Positions 8,466-17,700 are shown, counted from the stretch's first letter. The stretch is 36,591 nucleotides of DNA from Bacteroidota bacterium (GCA_023432805.1 JAEYUG010000123.1:1-36591), one strand, 5' to 3'. A program made the numbers and translations. Notes: generated by a model not told the origin, from the letters alone.

Positions 8466-9683
8466 ATGGCCCCCTATTTCCCTCGCACCCTTGAAACCGT
8501 GATCGCCTCGGCCTCGCGCAGCTTCCCCGTGGTGCTGGTGACCGGCGCGCGGCAGGTGGGCAAGACAACGATGCTGCAACATGCAGCGACACCCACGCGC
8601 CGTTACGTCACGCTTGACGATCCACTGCTGCGCGCGCTCGCGCGACAGGACCCCGCGCTCTTTCTGCAGCGGTATCAGCCACCTGTGCTGATCGACGAGG
8701 TCCAGTACGCACCGGAGCTGCTGCCGCACATCAAGATGGCGGTCGATGCCGGGCGGAAGGGCGGGATGTTCTGGTTGACCGGCTCGCAGCAGTTTCACAT
8801 GATGCGCGGTGTGTCCGAATCCCTCGCCGGCCGTGTGGCCGTTCTCGAACTGCATGCGATGAGCCGTGCGGAAGTGCGGCGCGACGGCGCGACGGTGCAG
8901 CCGTTTCATCCTGTGGCGGAGCCCCTGCCCGTGCACGCGCACTCGTCCCTGCGCGACATCTTCGCGGGCATCTGGCGCGGATGGTATCCCGCCCTCGTGG
9001 GTCCCGTCCCGCCGGATCGTTCGCTGTTCTACCATTCCTACGTGCAGACCTACCTCCAGCGCGACATCCGCGATCTTGCGCGCGTGGGCGACGAACGAGC
9101 GTTCCTCCGCTTTCTCGTCGGCGTGGCGGCGCGCACTGCGCAGATGCTGAACCTGACCGACCTCGCCCGGGACGCAGACATCGCGCCCAACACCGCAAAG
9201 AGCTGGTTGTCGTTGCTCGAGAGTTCCGGTATCGTGACGCTGCTGCAGCCGTGGCATGTGAACCGCAGTTCGCGCATCGTCAAGACGCCGAAGCTCTACA
9301 TGCTGGATACGGGACTCGCGGCCTGGCTCACGCAATGGAGCAGTGCCGAGACACTCGAGGCAGGTGCAATGGCAGGCGCGATGCTCGAGACATGGGTTGT
9401 CGCGGAGATCATCAAGCGGCGGGCCGGAGGCAGCGTCACGGGCGACCTGTTCTACTACCGCGACAAGGAGCGGCGCGAGATCGATCTGCTCATCGAGCGC
9501 GACGGGGTCGTGCATCCCATCGAGATCAAGAAGAGCGCTTCCCCGCACCGTGACGACATCCGACATTTCGACGTGCTCGATCGACTCGGTGTGCGCCGCG
9601 GCACGGGCGCGCTGCTCTGTCTCGTGCGCGAATCCCTTCCCCTCACCGAGCGAGACTGGGCGCACCCCGTGGGCGTGTTCTAG
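8466..9683 (+). CDS. AAA ATPase of the AAA_14/DUF4143 type
   Basis: This is a 405-residue cytosolic ATPase. Walker A is GARQVGKTT (residues 27-35), Walker B is VLIDEVQ with D77/E78, and a sensor-like TGSQQF lies at 105-110; this is the AAA_14 pattern. The second half matches DUF4143, with a winged-helix-like segment (LTDLARDADIAPNTAKSWLSLLESSGIV, about 224-252) and a C-terminal PD-(D/E)xK-like fold: E338/D340 in EIDLLIE and E353-x-K355 in IEIKK. The length is normal for the family. These proteins are common, frequently laterally acquired, and of unsettled function; the nuclease-like C-terminus may be inactive. The start at 8466 is the first ATG after the palindrome, which carries its ribosome-binding site. 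It is followed 60 bp later by the hipBA-like operon, which has its own promoter. Confidence 0.9.
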   Translation: MAPYFPRTLETVIASASRSFPVVLVTGARQVGKTTMLQHAATPTRRYVTLDDPLLRALARQDPALFLQRYQPPVLIDEVQYAPELLPHIKMAVDAGRKGGMFWLTGSQQFHMMRGVSESLAGRVAVLELHAMSRAEVRRDGATVQPFHPVAEPLPVHAHSSLRDIFAGIWRGWYPALVGPVPPDRSLFYHSYVQTYLQRDIRDLARVGDERAFLRFLVGVAARTAQMLNLTDLARDADIAPNTAKSWLSLLESSGIVTLLQPWHVNRSSRIVKTPKLYMLDTGLAAWLTQWSSAETLEAGAMAGAMLETWVVAEIIKRRAGGSVTGDLFYYRDKERREIDLLIERDGVVHPIEIKKSASPHRDDIRHFDVLDRLGVRRGTGALLCLVRESLPLTERDWAHPVGVF

Positions 9684-9685
9684 TA

Positions 9686-9742
9686 ATTCCAATATGACAG
9701 AATTAGATGCGTTATTGGGATATAATTCCAGTATATTGGAAT
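9686..9742. promoter_or_regulatory. Promoter and inverted-repeat operator of the hipBA-like operon
   Basis: ATTCCAATAT (9686-9695) and its exact complement ATATTGGAAT (9733-9742) flank a TATAAT box at 9721-9726. A shorter palindrome, ATTCCA-n6-TGGAAT, lies at 9725-9742 and abuts the antitoxin start codon. The layout fits autorepression by a HipB-like dimer. If the TATAAT box is used, the mRNA leader would be only about 10 nt, and no Shine-Dalgarno sequence is visible. Confidence 0.65.
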
Positions 9743-10102
9743 ATGAAAACTCAGAATGGCGCATGGAGTCTGCAGATCACACGACCCGATCGCGTGCGGA
9801 GCGAGATCGGGCGGTGGATCCGCCTGCTGCGACAGCGGCGGGAGTGGACGCAGGCGATGCTCGCGAGCGCATCGGGCATTCCCGTTGCCAGCATTTCGCG
9901 CTGCGAGCGCGAGGGCGAGGCCGGTCTTGACACCGTGCTGCGTCTGCTCGCGGCGCTGGGGGAACTCGACGGACTCGCAGACTGGCTGAAGGAGCAGCTG
10001 CTGCGCGCGTCGCTTCCGACGGATCTCGCCTCCTTCGAACCCGACGCACCGAAGCTCCGCAAACGCGTGCGTGTGCGCAAGACCGCGAAGCGATCGCCAT
10101 GA
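9743..10102 (+). CDS. HipB-like XRE-family antitoxin/repressor
   Basis: This 119-residue protein starts at ATG 9743, directly after the right arm of the operator. Residues about 18-75 form a helix-turn-helix of the XRE/Cro type (IRLLRQRREWTQAMLASASGIPVASISRCEREGEAGLDTVLRL). The C-terminal tail is Lys/Arg-rich (LRKRVRVRKTAKR). Its stop overlaps the start of the HipA-like gene as ATGA (10099-10102), the usual coupling of antitoxin and toxin. It is expected to bind the ATTCCA operator and to neutralise the kinase. An upstream in-frame start at 9707 would run through the operator and is less likely. Confidence 0.85.
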   Translation: MKTQNGAWSLQITRPDRVRSEIGRWIRLLRQRREWTQAMLASASGIPVASISRCEREGEAGLDTVLRLLAALGELDGLADWLKEQLLRASLPTDLASFEPDAPKLRKRVRVRKTAKRSP

Positions 10103-11343
10103 CCCCATCCCGCGTGCATGTCCGACTGCAGTTCACCACCGGCAGCGAGATCAGCGTCGGGACGATCGCGCGCTCGTCACAGCGCATCGTCTTCCAGTAC
10201 GACGAGACCTTTCTCGACCGGCCGCTCCCGCTCTCCCCGTTCCGCCTTCCCGTGCAGCAGGCCGCGCACATCGCCGATGGTGCGGGACGCATGGAGACCT
10301 TCGGTGTGTTCGACGACGCCATGCCCGACGGATGGGGACGCCGCGTGCTCGAGGGCGCCTTCCGGCAGCGCGTGGGACGCGCACCCGACACGATCGAAAG
10401 GCTGCTGCTCGTCGGCACGCGCGGCATGGGGGCGCTGACCTTCCATCCCGCGATCGAGGAGGCCGACGAGATCGGTGCGCGCATCAACATCGGCGACCTC
10501 GCACACAAGGCGTGGGATCTCGACGACGAACATGTCGACGAGGTGCTCCCCGAACTTCGTCGCATGGCGGGTACATCGGGAGGAGCACGACCGAAGGCGC
10601 TCATCGCGCTTGCCGTCGATGCGGCGGGAGCGGTGCGCCATGCCTGCGCCGGCGACGGAGACATTCCTCCGACACACGAACACTGGATTGTGAAGTTCAA
10701 TGCGCGCGGTGACGGGCGACATGCAGGAGTGCTCGAATACATCTGGGCGCGCATCGCCGAGCAGGCCGGGGCCGACGTGCCGCCGCACCGGTTGCTCGAC
10801 ACGCGGGCGGGACGCTTCTTCGCCACACGCCGCTTCGATCGTCCCTCCCACGACACGCGCTTGCACATGCACTCGGCGGCGGGACTCCTCCACGCAGATT
10901 TCCGCATTCCCGGCGACGAGTATCAGGTGCTCTTCGATCTCACCGATGCTCTCACGCACGCATACGCCGAGAGCATCGAACTCTTCCGCAGAGCCTGCCT
11001 GAACGTGCTCGCGTGCAATCGCGACGACCACCTCAAGAACACCGCCTGGCTGATGGATGCGACCGGCGCCTGGCGGCTGTCTCCCCTGTTCGACTTCACC
11101 TACAGCGAAGGTCCCAACGGCTGGCACACACTCTCAGTGGCAGGTGAGGGAAGGGACCCACGACGCGCGGATCTCGAACGCCTCGGCCGTGCGTGCGGCC
11201 TGCGTCACCGCGACATCACCACAGTACTCGAGCAGACAGCGGAAGCCGTCTCCGGGTTCGACCGGCTCGCGCGTGAACACGAGGTACCCCAGCGTCTGCG
11301 GCAGACGATAGGCGAACGGCTGCGATCCCTTGCCCGTACGTGA
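10099..11343 (+). CDS. HipA-like serine/threonine kinase toxin
   Basis: This is a 414-residue HipA-family kinase. An N-terminal HipA subdomain (about 1-115, including FGVFDDAMPDGWGRRVLE) precedes the kinase core. The flexible loop carrying the autophosphorylated Ser in HipA is seen as AGTSGGARPKAL with S160. The ATP-anchoring Lys is K199 in HWIVKF. The catalytic loop NRDDHLKN gives D309, and the metal-binding Asp lies in SPLFDF. All key residues are present, so an active kinase is likely. In E. coli HipA phosphorylates glutamyl-tRNA synthetase; the target here is unknown. It is translated with the HipB-like gene through a 4-bp overlap. It ends 73 bp from the convergent DUF4249 gene, with a nested palindrome between them. 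Confidence 0.9.
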   Translation: MTPSRVHVRLQFTTGSEISVGTIARSSQRIVFQYDETFLDRPLPLSPFRLPVQQAAHIADGAGRMETFGVFDDAMPDGWGRRVLEGAFRQRVGRAPDTIERLLLVGTRGMGALTFHPAIEEADEIGARINIGDLAHKAWDLDDEHVDEVLPELRRMAGTSGGARPKALIALAVDAAGAVRHACAGDGDIPPTHEHWIVKFNARGDGRHAGVLEYIWARIAEQAGADVPPHRLLDTRAGRFFATRRFDRPSHDTRLHMHSAAGLLHADFRIPGDEYQVLFDLTDALTHAYAESIELFRRACLNVLACNRDDHLKNTAWLMDATGAWRLSPLFDFTYSEGPNGWHTLSVAGEGRDPRRADLERLGRACGLRHRDITTVLEQTAEAVSGFDRLAREHEVPQRLRQTIGERLRSLART

Positions 11344-11354
11344 GCATCATGAAG

Positions 11355-11408
11355 TTCTCCTCGCACGAAGGAGAAAGAGACGCGAACTTCTCCTTCGTGC
11401 AAGGAGAA
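11355..11408. terminator. Nested inverted repeats between convergent genes
   Basis: Two 21-bp segments, 11355-11375 and 11388-11408, are inverted copies of each other (20 of 21 match). Each is itself a hairpin with arms TTCTCCT and AGGAGAA. The structure can fold as two small hairpins or one long one, and lies between the hipA-like stop (11343) and the DUF4249 stop (11416). A bidirectional transcription terminator or protective 3' end is the simplest reading. There is no T-run. Confidence 0.55.
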
Positions 11409-11415
11409 GCTGACC

Positions 11416-12399
11416 TCAGCGCTCGCGCTTGAGCAGGAAGAGCTCGCTCGAGACGAGCGAGGCCGAACCGAAGACCCCGAGTCCGCCGCGGATGCTTCCG
11501 AACTGCCCACGGTACTCGGGGTTGCGCGCGAACTGCGTCGCCTTGAACCACGCGATCATGTTCGCGTCGGGCGCGAGAATCGCGATCTCGTGCCGGCCGT
11601 GCCAGCGGAACGCCGACCACACCGTGTTCACCACGGTGCTCTGCAGGAATCCCCAGCGCGTCGTGCTGTAGAAGGTCGGTTCGTCGGGACCCTCCCACTG
11701 CCCAATGTTGTTCGTCCGGCCGTTCACCTCGTCGGTCTGCGGCGAGAGATACGTGCCGTACCCCAGCGTGTCGAGGCAGCGCGCCCGCACCAGATACTCC
11801 CTGATGTTGCTCGGGGTCCACTCGATGCGCAGCGAATCCGACGTCGGCAGGTTCACCGTGTCCTTCGGATACTGCACCACAGGACGCGGCGTGCGCACCC
11901 ACGCGAAGCGTGCGGGCGTGGTGGTTTCCCCCGTGAGCACCGTGCCATCGCGCAGTTCGACGCGCAGCCGGTACATGGTTTCGGGCAGCACCTTCACGCT
12001 CGTATCCGCCAGCTCGTACCGGCCCACGCCATCCACCACCCGATACGAAAGCACGTGCGTGCCACCGCCGCCCTCGATCGTCACACGCGCGTCGGAAATC
12101 ATCCCGTTCGCGTAGGTGAACACCTCGGTCAGCGGTTGCGTCATCATCACCTGCACATCGGTGATCGGCTGGTCGACGAACAGGTAGCCGGTCACGAAGG
12201 GCACCGGCGTGTAGGCGCTCGGGGGAGCCTCTTCGCAGCCCGAGGCGCCGAGCACGACGACGAGCGCGGCGAGAAGCAGTGCAAGAAGGCGGCTGCGCCG
12301 CGGAGGGATCGCGCCGGGAACCATGCGGCTGCGCCGCGGGATGGGGGTGTGCGCGACACTGCCGTCGCGTACGGGGATGGGAGTCATGCGCGTCATCAT
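11416..12399 (-). CDS. DUF4249-type lipoprotein paired with a TonB-dependent receptor
   Basis: This 327-residue protein has a lipoprotein signal at residues 38-55 (LLALLLAALVVVLGASGC; predicted lipid Cys55) followed by Ig-like beta-strand segments (VTGYLFVDQPITDVQVM, DARVTIEGG, YRLRVELRDGTVLTGETTTP), the DUF4249 layout. The start at 12399 overlaps the receptor's stop codon as TGATG, and GGAGG lies 10 bases upstream. It leaves an unusual 37-residue Arg/Pro-rich extension before the hydrophobic core, with PRRSR occurring twice; an internal start at 12324 (MVPGAIPP) would give a normal signal but lacks a ribosome-binding site. DUF4249 proteins usually sit next to TonB-dependent receptors and probably act as surface partners in uptake of an unknown ligand. 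Confidence 0.75.
   Translation of the reverse strand: MMTRMTPIPVRDGSVAHTPIPRRSRMVPGAIPPRRSRLLALLLAALVVVLGASGCEEAPPSAYTPVPFVTGYLFVDQPITDVQVMMTQPLTEVFTYANGMISDARVTIEGGGGTHVLSYRVVDGVGRYELADTSVKVLPETMYRLRVELRDGTVLTGETTTPARFAWVRTPRPVVQYPKDTVNLPTSDSLRIEWTPSNIREYLVRARCLDTLGYGTYLSPQTDEVNGRTNNIGQWEGPDEPTFYSTTRWGFLQSTVVNTVWSAFRWHGRHEIAILAPDANMIAWFKATQFARNPEYRGQFGSIRGGLGVFGSASLVSSELFLLKRER
12289..12339. repeat. Two copies of a palindromic 15-mer inside the lipoprotein signal region
   Basis: GCGGCTGCGCCGCGG occurs at 12289-12303 and 12325-12339, 36 bp (12 codons) apart in frame. Each contains the small palindrome GCGGC-TGC-GCCGC and encodes the repeated PRRSR segments of the DUF4249 lipoprotein. Confidence 0.7.
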
Positions 12400-14714
12400 C
12401 AGAATTTCACCTCCACGGCGACGCTCGGCAGTATCGGAAGCAGCCTGGTGTCGCGTACGACGGTCACGCCGCCCTGCGTGTCGTAGAAACGGAACCAGAT
12501 GTCGCGCCGCGAATACACGTTGAACACGTCGACGAGCAGCTTCATCGGCAGGCCGAACAGGGTGGTGTTGTAGTTCACGTTGAGATTGAGCTGGTGCGAG
12601 GGCGGAAGCCGCAGACCGAAGCGGTCGGCCGGCACGGTCACCCCCTTGCCCACATTGTCGCCCGGCAGACGGCTCTCGGTGCGCGAGGTCATGCCGGTAT
12701 AGGACTGCCCCGTCTGAAATGTGAACGTCGCACCCACATCCCAGCGGTCGTTGAGCTTGTACGAACCGACCAGCTTCAGATCGTGGCGACGGTCCCATTT
12801 CGGCCGGAACCAGCGACCATCGTTGATCTCGGCGAACTGCTCGTTCGTATAGCCGAGCGCGTACCCCGCCCAGCCCGTGAAGCGCCCCATCCGCTTCTGC
12901 AGAAAGAACTCGATGCCGTAGGCCTCGCCGCGACCACTGTAGAAATAGTCGCGCACCGTCGTGCCGCGCGTGGCGAACTGGTTGAGCGCGCTGAGATTCG
13001 ACAGCTGCTTGTAGTACACCTCGACATTGAAGTCGATGTCGGATGCGGGCCGTGTCTCGACGCCCAGCACGTATTGCACGGCACGCCCGGGGTCCACCGT
13101 CGAATCCGTCGGAAGCCACGTGTCGAAGAAGCTGAAGTCGGGCAGCGCGGCAAGATGGAAGTACTGATGGTACACGCCCCAGGCCGCCTTGATGGCGATG
13201 TCGGTGTCGTACTGGTAGCGCAGCGCAAAACGGGGATCGAGGGTCGCGAGCTTTCGCACGTCGTAGTAGTTCGCACGCAGACCGGCCTGCGCCGAGAAGC
13301 GCTCGGTGAGCTGCCAGTTGATCTGACCGAATCCCGCACCGATGATGTCGGTCGCGGTCAGGTTCAGCAGTCCCCCACCGCTCGTGCGCCCGTCGTTCTC
13401 GTCGGCATTGCCCGTGAAGTTCTGCTTGAATTCGAAGGTATAGTTGTTGAGTTCGAAGCCGGTCTTCAAGGTCAGATCACTCGACGGCAGCCATTCGACA
13501 TTTCCCTTCAGCGTCCAGTCTTCGATGCTGTTGGACACGCGGATCGCAAAGCCTGCCGCGTCGTTGGCGAACGCATTTTCATAGCGACTCCAGCTCAGGT
13601 TGAAGACCGAGAAGACCTCCTCGCTGAACAGGTGGGTCCACCGCGCCGCGCCGTTCGTGTTGTTGATGCCGATCGTGCCGCGGAAGCCCGCGTTATTGTT
13701 GAACGCCAGCTCGTCGGCGCTGCGGAAGCCGCTGAGCGAGACGCGGTCGGCCTCGCCGAACTGCTGGGTGAGCTTCGCGTTGAGATCGTAGAAGTAGTAG
13801 TCGGGAAGGGGATCCTCGGGCGTCTCCAGCAGCGAGGTGAGCACGTCGATGTAGGTGCGGCGTCCACCGACGAACCAGGAACCGCGGCCGAGGGGACCCT
13901 CGAGCGAGAGCCGCGAGCTGATCAGACCGAGTGATCCCGTGCCGCCGAAGCGGTTGGCGTTGCCGTCCTTCTGCGTCAGGTCGAGCACAGCCGACATGCG
14001 TCCGCCGAACTCCGCGGGATAGCCGCCCTTGATCAGGTCGACGTCCTTGACCGCATCGGGATTGAAGGTCGAGAAGAAGCCGAAGAGGTGAGTCGGATTG
14101 TACACCGTCGAACCGTCGAGTAGCACGAGCGTCTGGTCGGGCGAGCCGCCGCGGATGTAGAGTCCGCTGGAAATCTGCGACGAGGCGAGCACGCCCGGCA
14201 GGTACTGGATGGAGCGGAACACGTCGGCCTCGCCTCCGATGCGGATCTGCTGGATCTGCGCGGCGGGAATATTGATGCGGCTCAGGGTGATCTCCCGCGT
14301 GTCGTCCATCCGCCGCTGCTCGACCACGACTTCGCCGAGTGCATAGGCCTCGGGGACGAGGGTGATGTCGAGGCGGACGGATTTCCGGCGCTCGACGGTC
14401 ACTGTCGTTTCGAAGGGCTTGTAGCCGATGAACGAAACGGTGAGCACATGCCTGCCATCGGGCACATTGGCGATGGTGTACCATCCGCTCTTGTTGGTGA
14501 CCGCACCCATGGAGCGGGCACGGATCTGGACGTTGGCGCCGATGAGGGTTTCACCAGTTTCAGCGTCGGTGACATAGCCGGTGATGGATGTTGCCGCGGC
14601 ATCCGGGAGGCGTGATGCGGCGGGATCTGTGTGCACGAGTGCGGCCTGCTGTTGTGCGGGAGCGGCGGCTGCGAGCGTGCACGCGAATGCGAGTATGATC
14701 AGGAATCGTTTCAT
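12399..14714 (-). CDS. TonB-dependent outer-membrane receptor
   Basis: This 771-residue receptor starts at 14714 (MKRFLIILAFACTLAAAAPAQ signal peptide). Residues about 40-120 form a carboxypeptidase-regulatory-like domain (ITGYVTDAETGETLIGANVQI...GWYTIANVPDGRHVLTVSFIGYKPFE) typical of Bacteroidota receptors. The plug domain follows (about 150-245: SIQYLPGVL..., GLYIRGGSPDQTLVLLDGSTVYNPTHLFGFFSTFNPDAVKDVDLIKGGYPAEFGGRMSAVL pattern in pieces). The rest is a 22-strand barrel ending in the C-terminal Phe (VEVKF). It imports an unknown ligand with energy from TonB/ExbBD, none of which are in this window. The DUF4249 gene overlaps its end by one base. The start was moved 39 bases downstream of the longest reading to fit the signal peptide. 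Confidence 0.92.
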   Translation of the reverse strand: MKRFLIILAFACTLAAAAPAQQQAALVHTDPAASRLPDAAATSITGYVTDAETGETLIGANVQIRARSMGAVTNKSGWYTIANVPDGRHVLTVSFIGYKPFETTVTVERRKSVRLDITLVPEAYALGEVVVEQRRMDDTREITLSRINIPAAQIQQIRIGGEADVFRSIQYLPGVLASSQISSGLYIRGGSPDQTLVLLDGSTVYNPTHLFGFFSTFNPDAVKDVDLIKGGYPAEFGGRMSAVLDLTQKDGNANRFGGTGSLGLISSRLSLEGPLGRGSWFVGGRRTYIDVLTSLLETPEDPLPDYYFYDLNAKLTQQFGEADRVSLSGFRSADELAFNNNAGFRGTIGINNTNGAARWTHLFSEEVFSVFNLSWSRYENAFANDAAGFAIRVSNSIEDWTLKGNVEWLPSSDLTLKTGFELNNYTFEFKQNFTGNADENDGRTSGGGLLNLTATDIIGAGFGQINWQLTERFSAQAGLRANYYDVRKLATLDPRFALRYQYDTDIAIKAAWGVYHQYFHLAALPDFSFFDTWLPTDSTVDPGRAVQYVLGVETRPASDIDFNVEVYYKQLSNLSALNQFATRGTTVRDYFYSGRGEAYGIEFFLQKRMGRFTGWAGYALGYTNEQFAEINDGRWFRPKWDRRHDLKLVGSYKLNDRWDVGATFTFQTGQSYTGMTSRTESRLPGDNVGKGVTVPADRFGLRLPPSHQLNLNVNYNTTLFGLPMKLLVDVFNVYSRRDIWFRFYDTQGGVTVVRDTRLLPILPSVAVEVKF

Positions 14715-14767
14715 GGTTCGATGTTGTACCCCACACAACACCGAAAGTTGCATGCCGCGTTCCGCCT

Positions 14768-14795
14768 GGAGGACGGACGCCCTCGTCCGTCCTCC
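14768..14795. repeat. GGACG-class hairpin with a 12-bp perfect stem
   Basis: Arms GGAGGACGGACG and CGTCCGTCCTCC enclose a CCCT loop, the longest perfect stem of the family here. It begins 3 bases beyond the stop codon of the DUF4175-like gene and ends 53 bases before the TonB receptor start, both on the minus strand. The rest of the gap (14715-14767) shows no clear signal. Confidence 0.88.
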
Positions 14796-14798
14796 GGC

Positions 14799-17700
14799 CT
14801 ACTTCATCTTTCCCAATGCTTCGAAGTACTGGCGGATCAGCGCCTCGTAATCACGCGTGTAGCCTTCGCTCACTGCGCGTTGCACGTCGCTGCGTCCCGC
14901 CTGCGACGGATCGGTCAACCGCGGATCCAATGATCCCGGTGTCCGCCGCGCCACATCGGTGCCCGTCTGCGAGCGGCGCTTCTTCTCCCAGTCGCGCTCG
15001 CGCGTCGAACGCGAGGCATCGAGCAGCCGCGAGAGAATCCGCTCCTGCTTGTCGATGGTTTCGGGATTCACATTGCCGCTCTGCATGTCGCGCACGACCT
15101 CCTGCATCTCCTCGGCGATGCGGCGCAGGTCGCCAAGCACGCGGCGTCCCTCCTCGCTGCGCTTCGCCTCCTCGTTGAGCTGCTCGAGACTCTTCTGCAG
15201 CGCGCCCTGCTGTGCGGCCATGCGCTGCATCTGCGCCATCTGCTGCTGGCTCATGCCCTGCTGCTGGCCCATCTGCTGCGTCATCGCGTTGAGACTCTGC
15301 TGCGACTGTGCCATCTGCCGCAGCTGCTGCATCATCGATCCCCCGCCGCCCCCGCCCCCGCTCTTCTGCGACTGCATGCTCTTGGAGATCTGCTTCGCGC
15401 TTTCGTTGAGTTCGGTCATCGCGCCGCCCTGCTGCTCGCCGCCCATGCGGTTGTCACGATTCTGCATGCTCTTTGTGGCCTCGCTCATCTTCTTCATCGC
15501 CTCGCCCAGATGCTGCCCCATCTTCGGCGTCACGGCGAAGCTCTTCTTCGAGAGCTCCATGATGTCGTTGGCCGTCTGCGCCAGCTCCTGGCCGATCTGC
15601 TGCTGCTGCTGCGTCATCTCGCGGAACTGCTGCGACGAGGGCTGCAGCCGGGCGCTCTGATTGCGCAGCGCCTCCTGCTTCTTCGACAGCTCGAGCACAT
15701 TGTCGAGCGCCTTCTGCAGCGCCTGCTGCGTCATCTTCTGCTGATTCTCGTTGAGCTTCTTCTGCATCTTCTTCATCTGCTCGGCGAACTTCTTGAGCTG
15801 GTCGGCCGTCTTCTTCTGCTTCTTCGACGCACTCTGGCACTGCCCCCCCTCGCACATCTCCGAGGCCTCGTTCATCTCCTCCGACATCTTCGCCTCCGAG
15901 AGCTGCTGCTGGGCCTCCTGCATCTCCTGCATCGGCATTTCCTGCTGCGGCATCTCGGCCATCTTCTTCTGCAACTCGTCGAGTTCGCGCTTCAGGGCCT
16001 CGGCCTCCTTCGCCAGTTCCTTCTGCTCCTTTGCGAGGCGGTCGAGTTCCTCCTTGTTGCGCGCATCCGCCTGCTCGGTGCGCCGGGCCAGCTCCTCCTG
16101 CTTGCGCGCGAGCTCCTCTGCACGTTTGGTCAGCTCCTCGGTCTTCTGCTCGATCTGCACGCGCTTGAACAACTCCATCGTACGCTCGATGCTTTCACGG
16201 AACTGCTGCTCGGAGAACTGGAACTTCTCCATCGCCTGCCGCATCTGCTCGGGATTCATCTGCTGCATGGCCTCGTTCATCTTCTTCATGGCCTCGCGCA
16301 GCTCGGGTGCATCCACCTCCTTCATCAGATTCTGCAGCTCCTGATACTTCTTGAGCGTCTCCTCGGAGATCACGTTCTGCTGCTGCATCTCCTCGTTGAG
16401 CTTCTGCATGCTCTCGGCCGTCTTGCGCACCTGCTCCTGCATCTGCTCGTGCCGCGTGAGCACCTCCTCGAGCTTCTTCTTCTGCTGCCAGTCGAGCTTG
16501 TCGGTGTTCTGCTGCTTCATCTCGCGCTGCACGTTTTCGAGCGCGCGGCGTGCCTCCTCGGCTGCCTGCATCGTCTTCTCGAGATCGTCGAGCGCCTTGT
16601 CCTGCGTGCGATCCGCCTTCGCGAACACCTCGTCGAGCGAGGGCAGGCGCAGCGTATGCTCGGCGCTGCGGGCGCTGCGGGGACCCGTCACCGTATTGTT
16701 GTCGAACACCTCGACGTAGTACGACACCACATCCTCCGGTGCCAGCGACAGCGAGGTCAGATTCCACAGATACGGCACCTCCATCTCGCGCGTCTGCGTG
16801 ATCGGGAGCGGAATCGCAAGCGCCGTGTACTTCTCCTGCGGCTTCTCGTACTTCGAGGCCGAGAGCCGGAAATGCAGCACGAGCTTCGAGAATCCGTAAT
16901 CGTCGCCGATGCGCACCAGCAGCACCTCGCGCATGCTCTCATCGAGATCCGCCGTCACGTCGGGCTCGAGCAGCTCGATGCGCGGACCCTCGTCGGCCAC
17001 CGCCGTGATCGTGTAGCTGATGGGATCTGCATTGCTGATGCCCGCTGCGTCGACAAGCTCGAAATGGTACCGCCGATCGCGCATCACGCGGAAGCTTCCC
17101 GAGGCGCTTGCGCCCTGCACGGCGAGCGCCACGCGCTGCGAGTCGTCGAAGACGATCGTCGCGCGCGCGACATCCTTGTTCATCGACAGCGACACCGACA
17201 CGGTCGTACCCACCGGTGCCGACACGTCGCCCGCGTTTTCGTCGAGCGAACGCGCGGGCAGCTTCGTGTACGCCGGGAAGGCGAGCCGCGTGCGCAGCGA
17301 ACGGATCACGGGACGGTCGGTGACGCGGATTTCATACATGCGGCTCCGATATCCCTCGGCCTCGGCGTAGTAGATGAGGGTGGAACGGATGGAGGCGATG
17401 CGGTGGGTGAAGCGGCCGCTGCTGTCGCGGTGCGCCGGCGCGACGTCGAATGCGGTCTGCGACGCTTCCCGCATGTGGAAGCGGATTGCAGGCTGGTCGG
17501 GGGATGTGGTGCGCGCGGCGAGCACGATTTCCTGTCCCTTCACAACATCGGCATCGCCGGGCTCGACGATGAAGTCGAAGGGGGCGGGGGGCGCGAAGTC
17601 GGTGCGGAAGTTGATGATGCGCCACGCGGCGCCGGTGAGCGTGCCGGGCATGGCTGCAAGGCCGAAGGCGGCGACGACGGCGATCGCGACGGCGCGGCGG

